Shown piece by piece: positions 31,004 through 43,150 of a stretch of DNA of 64,000 nt. Under the pieces are notes generated by a model. The model was not told where the DNA came from and did not search any database. It saw only the letters and a program-made list of their open reading frames with translations. The stretch covers positions 92,863,813-92,927,812 of the forward strand of contig OX465283.1 in assembly GCA_949987705.1 (NCBI GenBank). The letters run 5' to 3'. Origin of the DNA: Thereva unica (taxonomy: Eukaryota > Arthropoda > Insecta > Diptera > Therevidae). The translations under genes were made by a program, and so were the position numbers. Position 1 is the first letter of the stretch, and each line of letters begins with the position of its first letter.

Positions 31004-32656
31004 TTGGGTTTCTACAACAAAATCTTTACTTCAGAAACTTTTCCCAATAAGTGGAAAACCTCTCTCACCATCCCCATACCGAAGGCCGGACGGGACCGAT
31101 GCCAACTAGACAATATCAGGCTGATTTCGTTAACTTCATGCCTATCCAAAACATTAGAAAAAATCGTTTCTAATCGACTCACCTGGGGCCGGTTCACGTA
31201 ACTCGACAACGAAATTTTTTTTTCGTTTCGCGTTCACGTAGCTCGAAAAAATTGCAAATTTTCGTTTGTTGACTCGAAAGCTCTTATGTTATCGAACACT
31301 TGTATTATTAAGATTAATTTTCCAATTTAAAAGTAGACTTTTATAAGTTATTACATATGTAAATTATTTTTAAAAATTTAATTAAGTTGATGCCAATAAA
31401 TTGTATAATTTTACAGCGGTTTTTGTAAAGAAAATCGTGTTTCAGTAATGTGGTTTCCTTAAATTTTCTTTCGAGCTACGTGAACGCTCAATTTTTTCGA
31501 GACAAATTTTTTCGTATTCAATTTCGTTTCGAACGATTGTCGTCGTTCGAGCTACGTGAACCGGCCCCTGGTTTCTAAACAAACGAGAAATAATAAATCC
31601 ATCCCAATGTGGATTCCGGAAGTATCACTCTACGACCGACTGCGCAGTCAAACTACAACACGAAATTCTGCAAGCATTCATCCACAAAGAATACCTTATA
31701 GCAGTATCATTGGATATCAAAAAAGCATATGATACAACATGGAGACACCGGATACTCCAAGAAATCAAAGAAATGGGCATCAAAGGACACCTAGCTGAAT
31801 ATATCCGAAATTTCCTAAGTGAAAGAAAATTCAAAGTAATGCTGAATGACATCGAATCAAACGAATAAAAAATGGATAATGGTTTACCCCAAGGATCCGT
31901 ATTAAGCGATTTCTCATAGCAATCAATAGCATTACAACCAACTGCAAGGAGCCAGTAAACGCATTGCTATATGCCGACGACTTCGTAATATACATGCGAC
32001 ACAAATCGACATCGTTCATTCAAGAAAAACTACAGGAAACCCTCATAAACCTACAAAATTGGTCAGAGAAAACAGGATTTACATTTACACCGGAAAACAC
32101 AAAAGCTATTCACTTTACTAACAAATATAAAATCACAAACCCAAGAATCACACTAGAAAATAGAGAAATAATATACAAAAGCGAACTCAAGATACTAGGA
32201 ATAACATTTGATAGAAAACTTACCTGGAAAACGCATCTAAGAAACAAAAAACAAATGTAGGTATACGAAACATGAATATCATGAAGAGCCTTTCTAACAC
32301 ACAATGGGGAACTAATAGATTCTCTCTGATCAAAATTTATAAATCTACCATATTACCCATTATAGACTACGGGGCAATCGCCTAACAAAAAAGACTTAAA
32401 ACAACTAAGTACCGTCCAAAACATCGCCATAAGAATTGCAACAGGAGCCTTCAGAACAACCCCGGTGAAAAGCATGGAGGTAGACGCGGACATCACACCA
32501 CTCAAACACCGACGAGAGATCCTACAATCTAACTATGCCTTAAAAGTCAGGAGTCAACCATCTCATCTTAACTACACCACCGGAAACCCAAGCACCCCCA
32601 GGAAGCAGATTCTTGGAAAAACTCTTATACTACCGATTTAACAACACAATTCAATA
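31004..32656 (+). pseudogene. LINE reverse transcriptase fragment
   Basis: IPIPKAGRDRCQLDNIRLISLTSC (31070-31140) is RT motif 1; after the MITE come CGFRKYHSTTDCA and VSLDIKKAYDTTW (motif A, 31710), NGLPQGSVLS (31880) and LLYADDFVIY (motif C, 31962). Stops at 31866, near 31920 and at 32260, plus frame changes, make it dead. The thumb region continues in shifted frames to the Tc1-like insertion. Clade: I-like, from the RNase H and Cys motif at the far side. Confidence 0.85.
31186..31567. mobile_element. MITE of 382 bp with CTG duplication
   Basis: TIRs start GGGCCGGTTCACGTA and are flanked by CTG at 31183-31185 and 31568-31570. Removing the MITE and one CTG re-joins the LINE reading frame exactly between SNRLTW and FLNKRE. 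The ends and 3-bp duplication fit PIF/Harbinger-type MITEs, although CTG is not the usual TWA target. Confidence 0.85.
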
Positions 32657-33036
32657 TACAGTGCTGCGTAAAAAATTGAGACCACATTCACTTGGCTTTG
32701 ACTTGGCTTCATTTTCATCTGTGAAAAAAAAATTCGTTCCAGTCTTGCGGATTCCAATTCCTGTGGGCGTTACCTTCTACGCCACAACACTCTTGCTCGG
32801 GCAGGTCTGCATGTGAAGTTTTTTTTTATTGTGGTCCGATCAAACCACTGACATATAGTAATGGACTGCTGATTGACAATGCTGAATGGCACCTTTTTTC
32901 TCCAGAAATAGAAAACATTTTTCATGTAAACAAAAAAATTTTCTTCGAATTTAGGCGAAAATAAGTGATAAGATGTCTGTTATAATATTAATAGAAATTA
33001 ATTTCCATCACTCATTTCTATTTATTAGCAGTTTTA

Positions 33037-33876
33037 GCTTTTTCAAAAAAAAAAAAAAAAGCTTATACAGAGGCTCTGTCCGTCTGTCCGTCTGAAGCCT
33101 ACTTTCATCTCTGAAAGTACTGCAGCTACAGACTTGGAAAATATCTCAAAATGTAGCTCTTGGTCAAAAGACCAAAAACTGAGAAAATGGTCTGGAAATT
33201 TCAACTAGAAGTATATTTAAACAACAAAAAAGAGCCTTTAAAGAAAATATTGTGACTAATTTTTGTGTTCTAAGGCTTATAACTTCTTAATTATTAATTT
33301 TACCACAAAATTTCCAAGTAATAAATTGTAGATTATTTAATTCTAAACAAAAAGTGTCCTTGCAAAATTCCGGTAAGATGTGCCGTTTCGGAGATATAGT
33401 GGAAAACCCATTTGCATACGTTTTCCAAGATGGCGGCCAAATGGGGGGGGGGGGGGTTAGAATCCCGAAAACTCAAACTTAAGCTCACACTGACCCCCCT
33501 ACACATCCCAAAAATAAAACCTTGCCCTGCATTTTTGCAATGTTAAAGTACCATTTCCATGGACTATAAAGGGCTAGGGAAAGTCCCTCGTCTGTGGGGC
33601 TGCGAGTTCGATCCTTCGGCTCGCGGTGCTTTTTTTTCGTCATAATATTTTTTTTAAATTTCCTTCGGGGATTTTGTTTCATATGAAACAAGTTTTTGAC
33701 ATGAATACGTCTCTAAATTTGCTTCCAGAACAAAAACCGATGATAACGAAATTATTGCATATAGTTTTTATTTGCTGCTTAAAAACTATTGTTTATATTG
33801 AATAAAGAAATATACCATGACGTGGGTGAAGAATCAAAGAATTTTATTGTTTGCATTTGATTTCTTTTTTTTAAGC
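33037..33876 (+). mobile_element. 840-bp dispersed element, copy 2
   Basis: Inverse match of 30156-30975. Ends in gctttttcaaaaaaa on one side and tttttttaagc on the other, flanked by TA, so a TA-targeting non-autonomous element is plausible. Near 33560-33625 it has a tRNA-like segment (gctgcgagttcgatcc...gctcgcgg) followed by a T8 run. It lies inside the Tc1-like element. Confidence 0.7.
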
Positions 33877-34245
33877 TATGATGATTATATTGTAGTGTTT
33901 GTTAAATACTTTGTTAAGTTTTAGATTACGCAGACTCACAACTTATAACCTACATTAGTCTTTAACAAAAGCCTTTCCAGATTAATTATATATAGCGTTG
34001 GTCAGTGTGATATCTATGAATCTCCATGGCCAAACTAGGATACAGCATTTTGACAATAATTAAATCAATGCAACGTGGAATAAAAGTTTTAGTTAAGAAC
34101 GGATTTGGCTTATTTAGCTTATTATAGATTGAGTTATAGCTCACAATTGAATATGTACCAAAGGTTTTAATTAGTCGCCGCTTTGAGTTTTTACCATCAA
34201 CGCAGGCTTAGTTTATTATACTACAATAAATCATCATAGCTAGAA
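33873..34245. repeat. Inverted-repeat element of about 370 bp
   Basis: agctatgatgattatattgt at 33874 is mirrored by acaataaatcatcatagct ending near 34243. Arms are about 23 bases. Possibly a MITE adjoining the 840-bp element; the shared boundary makes the exact ends uncertain. Confidence 0.5.
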
Positions 34246-34254
34246 AAAAGTACT

Positions 34255-34330
34255 CAAATTCATCAAGAATCGAACCCTGGTCCTTTCGCACCCCAATCTA
34301 GCGCCTTCCCATTACTCCAAACACTAACTT
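34255..34330 (-). repeat. tRNA-derived SINE-like head (A and B box)
   Basis: On the minus strand, TGGAGTAATGGG (34308-34319) fits the Pol III A box at 11 of 12 places and GGTTCGATTCT (34267-34277) fits the B box at 10 of 11, about 42 bases apart. Acceptor and T stems do not pair, so it is not a working tRNA gene. A SINE or tRNA pseudogene fits best. Confidence 0.5.
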
Positions 34331-34339
34331 GTAGGAATG

Positions 34340-35077
34340 TGGCAATAAACATATTTATTCATGCTTACGTAAAAAGGTACACTCCAATGCTAGATATATA
34401 TAAAGTTTCGAAGAAAGTAAACAACTGAATTATGACAACAGATTTTCTATTATTTATGAATTGTATTTTGTATATTTTATGGAAATTGATAATCATAGGT
34501 AAAACGAAGAGTAATGTAATATTGTAATATTGGTGTTCACTATTCTTTGTCATAGATGGGGTGCAATTAAAATATATCAATTCTTTCAAATTTTTGGCGG
34601 GTAATTATTGGTGTTGGTCTCATTGCGTGGTGGGGGTACTTGTGTGCGTGCACGTGCATATATGCTATGGATAAACAGGTGTGCGGTTCAATCTCCACTT
34701 AATATATTGTCATCCAGTCTGAAGTGTTATTCAACAGAAAGAATACCATGAAAAAGCGTAATTAGTGGCTAGTCTCTAGGCACAACATCCCACTAGTTTT
34801 CATTAAATAAATGTATTTATTCCAAAACTGTGACAGTTATTTTCCCTGTTTACCGGACTTTTTAAAATAGCTCAAGAGTGAGGCAGAAGAACGAAAACTA
34901 TACCTGTCTATTTTTTTTTTATTATGTTTACATCGCTGATATGCGCTGACGATTACAATTCATAGGAATTTAACGTGGGAGCGAGTCAGCAATAGTTTTT
35001 GGTGCCACTTTTTTGTATCGGATTTTGCTATTACTATATGTCAGTGGATCAAACTATCCTTTTGCGCAAATGATTCG
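34340..35077. other. Interior of the Tc1-like element, no recognisable gene
   Basis: AT-rich, no long frame; presumably decayed transposon interior. Confidence 0.4.
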
Positions 35078-35456
35078 TTAAATGTGACCAGCAGACGCTT
35101 GCGTAATGGAGATCTGCCGAAAGAGCAGGGCTCGATTTTCTTTAACTAACTTGAGGAAAGAACTTCCAACACGTCTTTTCACAATTTTTTTGCTTCCTGA
35201 AGTTGTCCTGTTCGTACCGGTCCAGCATTCATTTTGCAGTGCATTTTGCAGATAATTACAGTGCATTTATAATTTATATTGCAATACTGTCTTGTTTTAT
35301 TTTAATGAAATTATTGCAGAAAATAGACACTAGATTTAGGTACAATTTGAGTGTTTCATTTATTTATCCCAACATATCATTCGAAAGCTGTAGGCATCGA
35401 AAGTAAAAGTTTCATGATAAAGTGTAGGTGGTCTTAATTTTTTACGCAGCACTGTA

Positions 35457-36438
35457 TAAACTACACTAAACCTACAACGCCACTACAGATAATACAACCA
35501 GATCACCCACCTTGGGTAATAGAAACTACGCATGTTATAAAAACACTAGCCAAAAATAAAAAAGAAGATACAAACCCAGCAATATACAGACAAGAACTAC
35601 TAGAAATATTAAATAACTTCCGATCTTACACACAGGTATACACAGATGGATCAAAAACAGAACACAGTTCAGGTTTTGCAATAATTACGGATTACAATAC
35701 TACAAAAGTCAGAATCCCAGCCAATAACAGTAGTTTCGATGCCGAACTTCACGCCTTACAATATGCTGTAGACATGATACAACAAAAAATTCACATAAGA
35801 GATGCAATAGTGATATCAGACTCCTTAAGCTCACTAAACGCAATAAGCAACAAATTCAGTAAAAACCCAATAGTCTGGAAAATAAACGATACACTCTACC
35901 AAACTCAGGCACATGGGAAAAACGTAAAATTCCTTTGGATACCGAGTCATATTGGAATCAAGGGCAATGAGCAAGCAGATGCAGCAGCAAAAGAAACACT
36001 AACCGGTGCAATCAACCTAAAATTTCCACCACTACACGCAACAATAGCTGGAGAAATAAAAATGCAAATTATAGCACTGTGGAACGCTGAGTGGCTACTA
36101 AACACCCACCAATTGGTTGGCATAAAAAAATAATAGAACCCTGGGAAACATCACACCATCATAATAGGAAATATGAAGTCAAACTAATGAGACTAAGAAC
36201 AGGACATACCAACCTCACACATAAGTGGATTTTGCAAAAAGAGACACCACCCATCTGCAACATTTGCAATTCCCAAATAACCGTCACACACATTCTAATC
36301 GACTGCCCCAAGTACGAAGACGCAAGAAGAAAATACAAAATAAAACAACACATCGAAGAAGTTCTTGGAAACTGCCCCACCGAAATCCAAAAATTAGAAA
36401 AATTCCTATGTGAAACTAAGTTAATAAACGACATATAA
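35457..36438 (+). pseudogene. LINE RNase H and C-terminal region
   Basis: Opening at about 35458 the frame has VYTDGSKTEHSSGFAII (RNase H first Asp, 35640), FDAELHALQYAV (Glu, 35740), ISDSLSSLNA (Asp, 35815) and WIPSHIGIKGNEQADAAAK (35940). The frame stops at 36133 and continues shifted at 36091-36438 with CNICNSQITVTHILIDCPKY, the CCHC-like tail of I/Jockey-type ORF2. All four catalytic acids remain; one frameshift near 36100. Confidence 0.87.
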
Positions 36439-36530
36439 AATAAAAAAATTATATAATGTACAGCAAGACAGAGGGTACATAAAATCTAATATCAGGTTGT
36501 ATACCCTCTTTAAATAAATTTAATAAAAAA

Positions 36531-36678
36531 AAAATTATATAGTGATAAATTAAAACATCTATTTTTGTTTGCTGCCGCTAAGAAAAAATAAAAAAAGAAC
36601 TGTGCTAAAAAATAATTATTGTAAGTGTTGTTTTTATTATTACAAATAATTATTGTGAGTGTTGTTTTTATTGTAACA
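36531..36678 (+). repeat. 5' LTR, last 148 bp only
   Basis: Matches the end of the 3' LTR (42640-42754), e.g. tagtgataaattaaaacatc and gccgctaagaaaaaataaa, with an internal duplication of the aataattattgt-agtgttg segment. Ends in GTAACA. Confidence 0.85.
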
Positions 36679-36682
36679 ATAT

Positions 36683-36697
36683 TGGCGCAGCCGGTAG
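36683..36697 (+). promoter_or_regulatory. Primer-binding site
   Basis: TGGCGCAGCCGGTAG, four bases after the 5' LTR. Nearly the same as the TGGCGCAGTCGGTA of the errantivirus-like element at 50382. Confidence 0.8.
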
Positions 36698-36769
36698 GAT
36701 CTGGGTGCGATAACTACAAGGCGTGAATACTGCTGCTCAAGACTGCTGGTTTGAGCCTATATATTTTTT

Positions 36770-37393
36770 GAACGGAGTCACTCAGGTTGCTGTGCTTTAT
36801 ACTAAATAAAAGAATACACATTTACCTAAAAGATGAGCCTAATTAGGCTACTTTATGATAATTACTTTAGGAGTTATTCAAATTTCAGTAAATTTAAAAA
36901 AAAAACAAAATTTTTTCCCTAATCACCCTGTATCTTAGTGGATAGTGGAGATAGCCGCCCTCTGTAGAACAATTTTTTTCTCCAAAGACATCCAGGAATC
37001 ACCCCTGAAAATATTAGCCGCGTACTCCAACAAAGGATTTATTAAATTTCTGATGACCTTTACAAGTCGGGAATAATAGAATATGAGTATTTTAACTTAT
37101 TAAAACGACAATATCTCAGAAATGGCAATTCCTACGAGAAAATGTATAATATGTATTTTTTGTAGATAATCGCCTAATCTACAAACGTTGTAAACACAAT
37201 TTTCTGATAAGACGTACGGTTTAGCATATATTTGCAAAAAACTGATATTTTGACCCTTTGACCTTGAATAAAAAAGTTTGCAGTCGTCCAATCGCGTGGC
37301 AGTCTCTACAGCTTATGTATAATAATGTTTTTAAGGGCTGTTCCTGTTATTTTCAGCAACTTCCGAATTATCTTCCAGTCAAACCTCTAATTG
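36770..37393 (+). repeat. Dispersed repeat A
   Basis: Similar to 58949-59430 from gaacggagtcactcag through ataaaagaatacacatttac and aatcg-c-taatctacaaac to tctaatt-gac-ggacta. It replaces the gag region of the 412-like element. No TIR and no ORF of note; class unknown. Confidence 0.65.
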
Positions 37394-37481
37394 GACTGGA
37401 CTATAATTCGAAAGCTGTAGGCATCGAAAGAAAAAGTTTCATGATAAAGTGTAGGTAGTCTTAATTTTTTACGCAGCACTG
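37394..37481 (+). repeat. Right end of a Tc1-like element
   Basis: attcgaaagctgtaggcatc...ttacgcagcactg matches 35369-35454, the right terminus of the Tc1-like element, and is followed by TA. Confidence 0.8.
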
Positions 37482-37506
37482 TATTTGTATCCCAGGCCGG
37501 TCCCAG

Positions 37507-40500
37507 ATGGTGGTACCAATACCATTATGTTTAGATGAAGAAATTCTCTGTAAAGCTCAAGAGCCCTGCGAAGGAGAATTCCTCGCGAATGCCCTCTTAC
37601 CTTCTGGAAACCAAAGAGTATCTATTGGCCTCCTCAACCTCAATGCTAACAACTATCCAGTAGCCCTAACGAGTCTAACTCTAACGCTCGTCGCCATAAA
37701 TGGCAACTCTACAATACCACTCAATCCCAACCCTGCAAGTTCTAGCCCAAGGCTCTTTGTCAAGAAAGACAACGGCGAGTACGGAAGACCGGTAACCAAA
37801 ACCGGCACCCCACCGCTCAAAACAAGCCGCAAATGGCAGAAAAAACTAGGGGTCAAATCAAAACATATTCCCGGACTACGAAGACCCGGACGACCTAGCG
37901 CGTGCACAACGCATTAAAAAAGTTGACGAGGAACTCAGCCTCGACCACCCATTAACGACCGAAGAGAAGAGGTCCATAAAGGAACTATGTCACGAATACG
38001 CAGACATATTCCATTTAAAAGGAGATAAGCTCACTTATACAGAAGCTATCTCCTATGAAATTCCAATGGTCTATGACCAAATTGTTAACCAAAAAATGTA
38101 CAGACTGCCCGAGACACAAAGGCAGGTAATTAACGAACAATTAGAAGAAATGTTGGACAGCGACATAGTCCAACCAAGTAAGAGCCCATGGAACTCACCC
38201 TTATTAGTGGTCCCCAAAAAGGCTGGCCCTAATGGAGAGAATAAGTGGCGAGTAGTTGTCGATTTTCGAAAAGTCAACGAAAAAACTATAGGCGACGCAT
38301 TTCCTCTGCCACGAATAGAGGGCATTCTAGACCAACTCGGTCATTCAAGATATTTCACTACCCTCGACCTGGCCAGTGGCTACCACCAAGTTCTTGTGGA
38401 ACCACGAGACCGCGCTAAAACAGCCTTCAGCACAAACTACGGCCACTACGAGTTCAAACGTATGCCGTTCGGGCTAAAAGGAACCACGGCTACGTTCCAA
38501 CGGCTCATGAACTATGTCCTCACAGGCCTGCAAGGTCTCGAATGTTTTGTCTACCTGGATGATATCGTCATCTAAGGTAAAAACCTTGAGGAACATAATA
38601 CTAAACTTCGGAGAGTCTTCGACCGGTTGAGGGAAAATAACCTCAAATTACAACCAGAGAAGTGCCAATTCCTCCGAAAAGAAGTTGTTTAATTGGGTCA
38701 CGTTTGCTCAGAAAAAGAAGCCCTGCCAGACCCACGTAAAACAGAATGCGTCCAGAAGTTCCCTGCCCCACGGACTATCAGACAAGTGCAATCGTTTTTA
38801 GGCCTTGCCAATTACTACCGAAAATTCGTCCCAGATTTTTCCAAGATAGTGCGACCCCTAACGAAGCTTCTACGCAAAGGCGTAAAATTTTCTTGGACAC
38901 CAAAGTGTGAAGACGCATTCCAACAAATAAAACACAACTTAATATCCGCTCCACTGCTAATCTATCCCGATTTCGACAAGCCGTTTAACTTGACAACGGA
39001 TGCAGCAGTACATCTCTCAGGGAGAAGTAGGAAAAGACCAGCCTATTGCCTACGCAAGCCGAACACTGAACAAGGCAGAACGCAACTACTCCACCATTGA
39101 GAAAGAGTTGCTGGCAATAGTCTGGGCAGTGAAAATTTTCAGGTGTTATCTATTGGGTCGGAAATTTACGGTCTACACGGACCATAAACCCCTCAAAGGC
39201 GTATTCAACGTCAAAGACCCAACTACTCGACTAGTGAGATTCCATCACAAGCTGTCGGAATACGACTACAGTATCGAGTACAAACCGGGAAAATATAACA
39301 CAAATGCTGATGCCCTCAGACGAATACCACCAATCGTAGGGGAAGCTTCACGGTAGAAGCTCAAGTTCACCAATCCGGAAAACACCTCCAAACAAAACAA
39401 CGAGAAGCGCCCAGGCACTGCAATATTATCACTAGGGCACAGGCGCAGAAAAACGACGAAAAAGACAAACGAACTACGTCTCTAGAAGTCTCCCACTCAG
39501 AGGAAGGACCCAAACCGCCTGGGATCGAAGATGAAACAACAGAAGACAATCCCAAAGACGACAACCTCAAAGGGAAGAAGAAAGTTGAGGTCATCACAAC
39601 CCAGGAGGAGATAGGTATAATTCTAAAAGATTACCACGACTCCCCCTTCGGTGGACACCAGGAAGTCGTGAAGACCTACAACCGTATTCGCCAAAAATAT
39701 TGGTGGAGACGTATGTTCCGCGATATCTCTCGCTACATAAGAAGGTGCAAGAAATGCCAAACCATGAAGGCCTCTAGACAATTCCGAATGCCCATGGTTA
39801 TCACGGACATAGCTGAAAAACAATTCGATAAAGTCTATTTAGACATAGTAGGCCCCTGGAAGAAACACATTCGGGAAACAAGTACATCCTAACCTTCCAG
39901 GATAACCTAACAAAATTTGTCGACTGGTATGCCATTCCCAATGGGGAAGCTCAAACGGTAGCACAAATTATCGTCACGCGCTATCGCATATCAAAACAAG
40001 TAGTCACCGACCAGGGATCAAACTTCCTGAGTGATCTTTTCAAAAGCGTGTGTAGGCGCTTAAAGGTTAAGAAACTCCAAACTTCAGCATACCACCCTCA
40101 GTCCAATGGCGCACTAGAACGCGCTCACAGCCCCCAAATAGAATACCTGCGCACTCTCGTAGACGAGAGCCCCCAAAGCTGGGACAATTTCCTTCGGACA
40201 GCAGCATTCGTGTACAACAACAGTGTACACGAGGGGACTAAATTGACCCCAATGGACTGCCTCTACGGCTTCACAGCCGACGTCCCATCCAATCTAAAAC
40301 GAGAGCCGGAGCCTATATACAATCACGAAAGTTATTATCATCAACTCCGGTATAAACTGCAAAAATCATATGCACTGGCACGTAAGAATCTACTAACCAG
40401 CAAAAAAGATGGGCTCCAAAAGATACTATGATGGGAATACTATGCGGCCTCTAACACTCCACATAGGCGACAAGGTCCTACTACACAACGAAGCACGCAA

Positions 40501-40642
40501 GAACAAATTGTCCCAAATATGGAACGGACCCTACGTCGTGACCGCTGTCCCAAGCCCATTAACCTCCACGATTAAAATAAATAAGAAGCTAGTAACGGTT
40601 CAGAACAACCGCCTAAAACCGTTCCATGGAACACAACATTAG
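37507..40642 (+). pseudogene. 412-like pol: RT, RNase H, integrase
   Basis: Fragments in order: a protease-RT linker (37507-37917); RT at 38066-38690 with FTTLDLASGYHQV, RMPFGLKG and VYLDDIVI; RNase H at 38990-39356 with TTDA and YTDHKPL; integrase at 39640-40431 with zinc-binding CKKCQ, KVYLDIVGPW (first Asp), VTDQGSNF (second Asp) and NGALERAH (Glu); C-terminal part to 40642. Broken by stops at 38573 (in the place of the Tyr after VI) and about 38691, and by frameshifts near 37915, 39005, 39890 and 40410. RT and integrase catalytic residues are still visible. Confidence 0.9.
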
Positions 40643-41830
40643 GCGGGGTAAAACGGGGCCCGCTTACAACAATACGCACTCCTAACGTTCACATGTCAGA
40701 ACATTAAACTAAATAGATCACACAGGACCAAACTTTACCAAAATACAATCCCAGACGAGCCTCGTACTAGCAAGCCCCAACTCATGTCTCCATATCCCAA
40801 ACACGGGCAAACCAGAGCTATAGCTTCCCAAAAGACAAAATTCACATTTGCAATATATTTGCTTTTATCTCCACTTTTATGAGAGTCATATTATGTATAG
40901 AAGTTTTCAAACTCCGTGACACAAATAATTTGAAGGGTTCTGCGCACCTCGTTGCCCAATTTCATAAAATTTGTTCTATCATTTCCCCTCTTTTAACTTA
41001 AAAAGGCAACAAACGCAGAAAAAACTCCACAAAATAATTTGGGAAGGGATGTGCGCATGCCGGATGAATAAAGTTAAGTAATCTTTATATGTATTGAGCA
41101 GAGCTTTGAAATACATGTAAAACTCCTGCTCAACAAAGGCAGTTTATCCATCGTAATAAGCATAATTTTACTATAATTATGCTAAATATTTCCCATCCCT
41201 AAATTTAAAATAAATTAAAAGAATTGCTGGAAAAAATTCTTTTAAAGATATGAGCATTTTCATTCATAAATTGAGAGTTCTCCGCAGCCACAAGCAACAC
41301 AACCTCCCCGGGCAGAAGCGCGCTTGCGACTGGCGGAAAATGTCCAAAATCTAGTAATCAAAGTGATAAAAACACAAATATCGTATTTTTTAGTAGAAAT
41401 TACTACAAATTATTTCTGTGGCATTTGTGTAAAATATAAAAACCTTAAAATAAAAAAAATATATAAAAACGGGTGTTTTTCAGTCATAATTTGTAATTTT
41501 TTTAAATAATCATCGAAGTCCCAGAAAAATACACCTCCCTTTAGCAATACGCAGTCGTGACTGATTACATGGCAGCAAGTGATTTGATAGGAGGAGTTAA
41601 GTGAAGCTTTTGTCTGAACTTTTTAACATTTTTAAGAGCTTAGCTGGGGAAGATGCGCGGGATGTCACGAGGTTTGAAAACGTCTATACTTTCATCTCCT
41701 AATCAAAGCTCTCTTTATATACAACTTTACACTCTTTTTGGTTTTCCATTCACCCTCCTCTCCTTTATAATCTTCAAGTACGAGAATCGCTCTACTCCGT
41801 AGCGATTCTCTTGCTTCAGGGGGGAAGGAA
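40643..41830 (+). other. 412-like 3' untranslated region ending in a polypurine tract
   Basis: About 1.2 kb with no long frame between pol and 3' LTR. It ends aggggggaaggaa (41818-41830), the plus-strand primer site, right before the TG of the LTR. Confidence 0.75.
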
Positions 41831-42754
41831 TGTTATGTAGAAATTTTGAGCCGCCCTCAAAATTATTCAAGTTGCAATATAAATCGCCAAAACTATTTCT
41901 AAAGATCTAAAAACCTTGAACCTCGAATGTTGTGTACACTGAAAGTGCACGGGACCGGTAAACGACCCTTGCACAACATCCAGGTGTAACCTGAAACGTC
42001 AAAGGAAATTGGCAACAAAAATTTAGCGCTATTTGACTTGCGAAAGAATTTAAATGCTCGTAAGCAGATTGCGCCAGTTTCAGGGCATTTAGAGAAAAGC
42101 CGACGGGTGCGTTTTTCCGGCCGGCGACCTCAGCCTAGGGTCAAGCACCAGCAGGTGACTTTTGCACCAAGGTCGAAGGCCCGGAAGAAAAATGCAACCG
42201 AAAAATTTTCGAAAAGAAAGCTTTAGGTAACTAAAGCGCGATCGATTTTTAAGATCTATGAGTATTGTTTCAACTTTGATCCGTGGCGGACGGAAAAAGA
42301 GAGTATTGTTCTCACCACGATCGGCGGCGGGCGCGTCGATAAGTTCTATCAAGTGTTGTTTGAATTTTTGATCCACGGCGGGCGCGTCGAAAAGTCTTAA
42401 TTAAAAAATAATAAAATCGTAATATAATATTTAAGGACAAAACTGTAAAATAAATAATAATAATCATTCTTTCTTGGTGTAAAATTTAAATAAATAAATT
42501 CAAGTGGAAATGTTTTTGTGTGTATAAAAAAGAAATTAAGGTTTTCTTTATCCTAGTGTAAATGTAATAATTATAAGCTAATAAATTAACGATATTTTAA
42601 ATTCATTTTAAGAATAATATAAAAAACAGAATAAAAACAAATTAAATAGTGATAAATTAAAACATCTATTTTTGTTGTTTGTTGCCGCTAAGAAAAAATA
42701 AAAAAATAACTGTGCTAAAAAATAATTATTGTGAGTGTTGTTTTTATTGTAACA
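41831..42754 (+). repeat. 3' LTR of the 412-like element, 924 bp
   Basis: Begins TGTTATGTAG after the polypurine tract and ends TTGTAACA. Its last 115 bases match the 5' LTR fragment. Following bases cannot be tested as a target duplication because the 5' side is truncated. Confidence 0.85.
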
Positions 42755-43150
42755 CTAATATAAGCTCCTGATTGCATTAGTCGCCTTGTGCTAATGCAAA
42801 AATCTCCAACTAAAGTCCGTGATTTTAATTTTAGCGAATCTCCACACCAGATTCAGAGGCAATACCGTCGAGGCCACACAAAGTTGAAGGGACATCAGAT
42901 CGAAGCACTAACGTGGAAAAAGCTTGAAGTATAAACCTTAATATAATAATCTTGAATTTTGGTTGAACGTAAATTTGAATTCATTTATAAATATTTAATA
43001 GTAAATTTAGTTGTAAAATACGAATTTTGGAATAAATGAATAACTTGAATTCATGCAGTAGTCTTTCTCTCTATATATATAGATTTTCGAGGGATACCGA
43101 ATCAGACCACTATTTGCGGGTCCCTTTTCGTCCCTCTGCCTAGAGTCATC

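Larger units (their letters stand above)
32659..35454. mobile_element. Tc1/mariner-like element, decayed, with nested insertions
   Basis: TIRs of 27 bases start CAGTGCTGCGTAAAAAATT and are flanked by TA (32657-32658, 35455-35456), as expected for Tc1/mariner. A minus-strand fragment at 35078-35266 (KKIVKRRV...ENRALLFRQIS) may be the helix-turn-helix end of a transposase, but that is weak. The interior is largely other repeats. A second copy of its right end is at 37394-37481. Confidence 0.75.
30976..36530 (+). mobile_element. I-like LINE with RNase H, decayed and split
   Basis: RT fragments at 31004-32650 and RNase H plus C-terminal Cys/His motif at 35457-36440 belong to one plus-strand non-LTR element. 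The 3' UTR has a stem-loop (gagggtac...gtataccctc, about 36463-36510) and ends in an A-run at about 36530. It is interrupted by a MITE (31186-31567) and by a Tc1-like element (32659-35454). The 5' half, including the endonuclease, is missing. Confidence 0.8.
36531..42754 (+). mobile_element. 412/mdg1-like Ty3/Gypsy element, defective
   Basis: A truncated 5' LTR (36531-36678), primer-binding site, pol remnants and a full 3' LTR (41831-42754) lie in order on the plus strand. Gag and most of the protease are absent; in their place is dispersed repeat A and a Tc1-like end (36770-37481). Confidence 0.87.

Noticed and set aside
33560..33625. A functional tRNA gene followed by a T8 terminator
   Set aside because: There is a B-box-like word, but the T and acceptor stems do not pair and the A box is poor.
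35078..35266. Tc1 transposase gene
   Set aside because: Only about 60 residues with vague helix-turn-helix similarity; no DDE core is found between the TIRs.
36460..36515. Transcription terminator hairpin
   Set aside because: The stem-loop lies in the 3' UTR of a LINE just before its A-tail, so it is more likely an RT recognition structure than a terminator.
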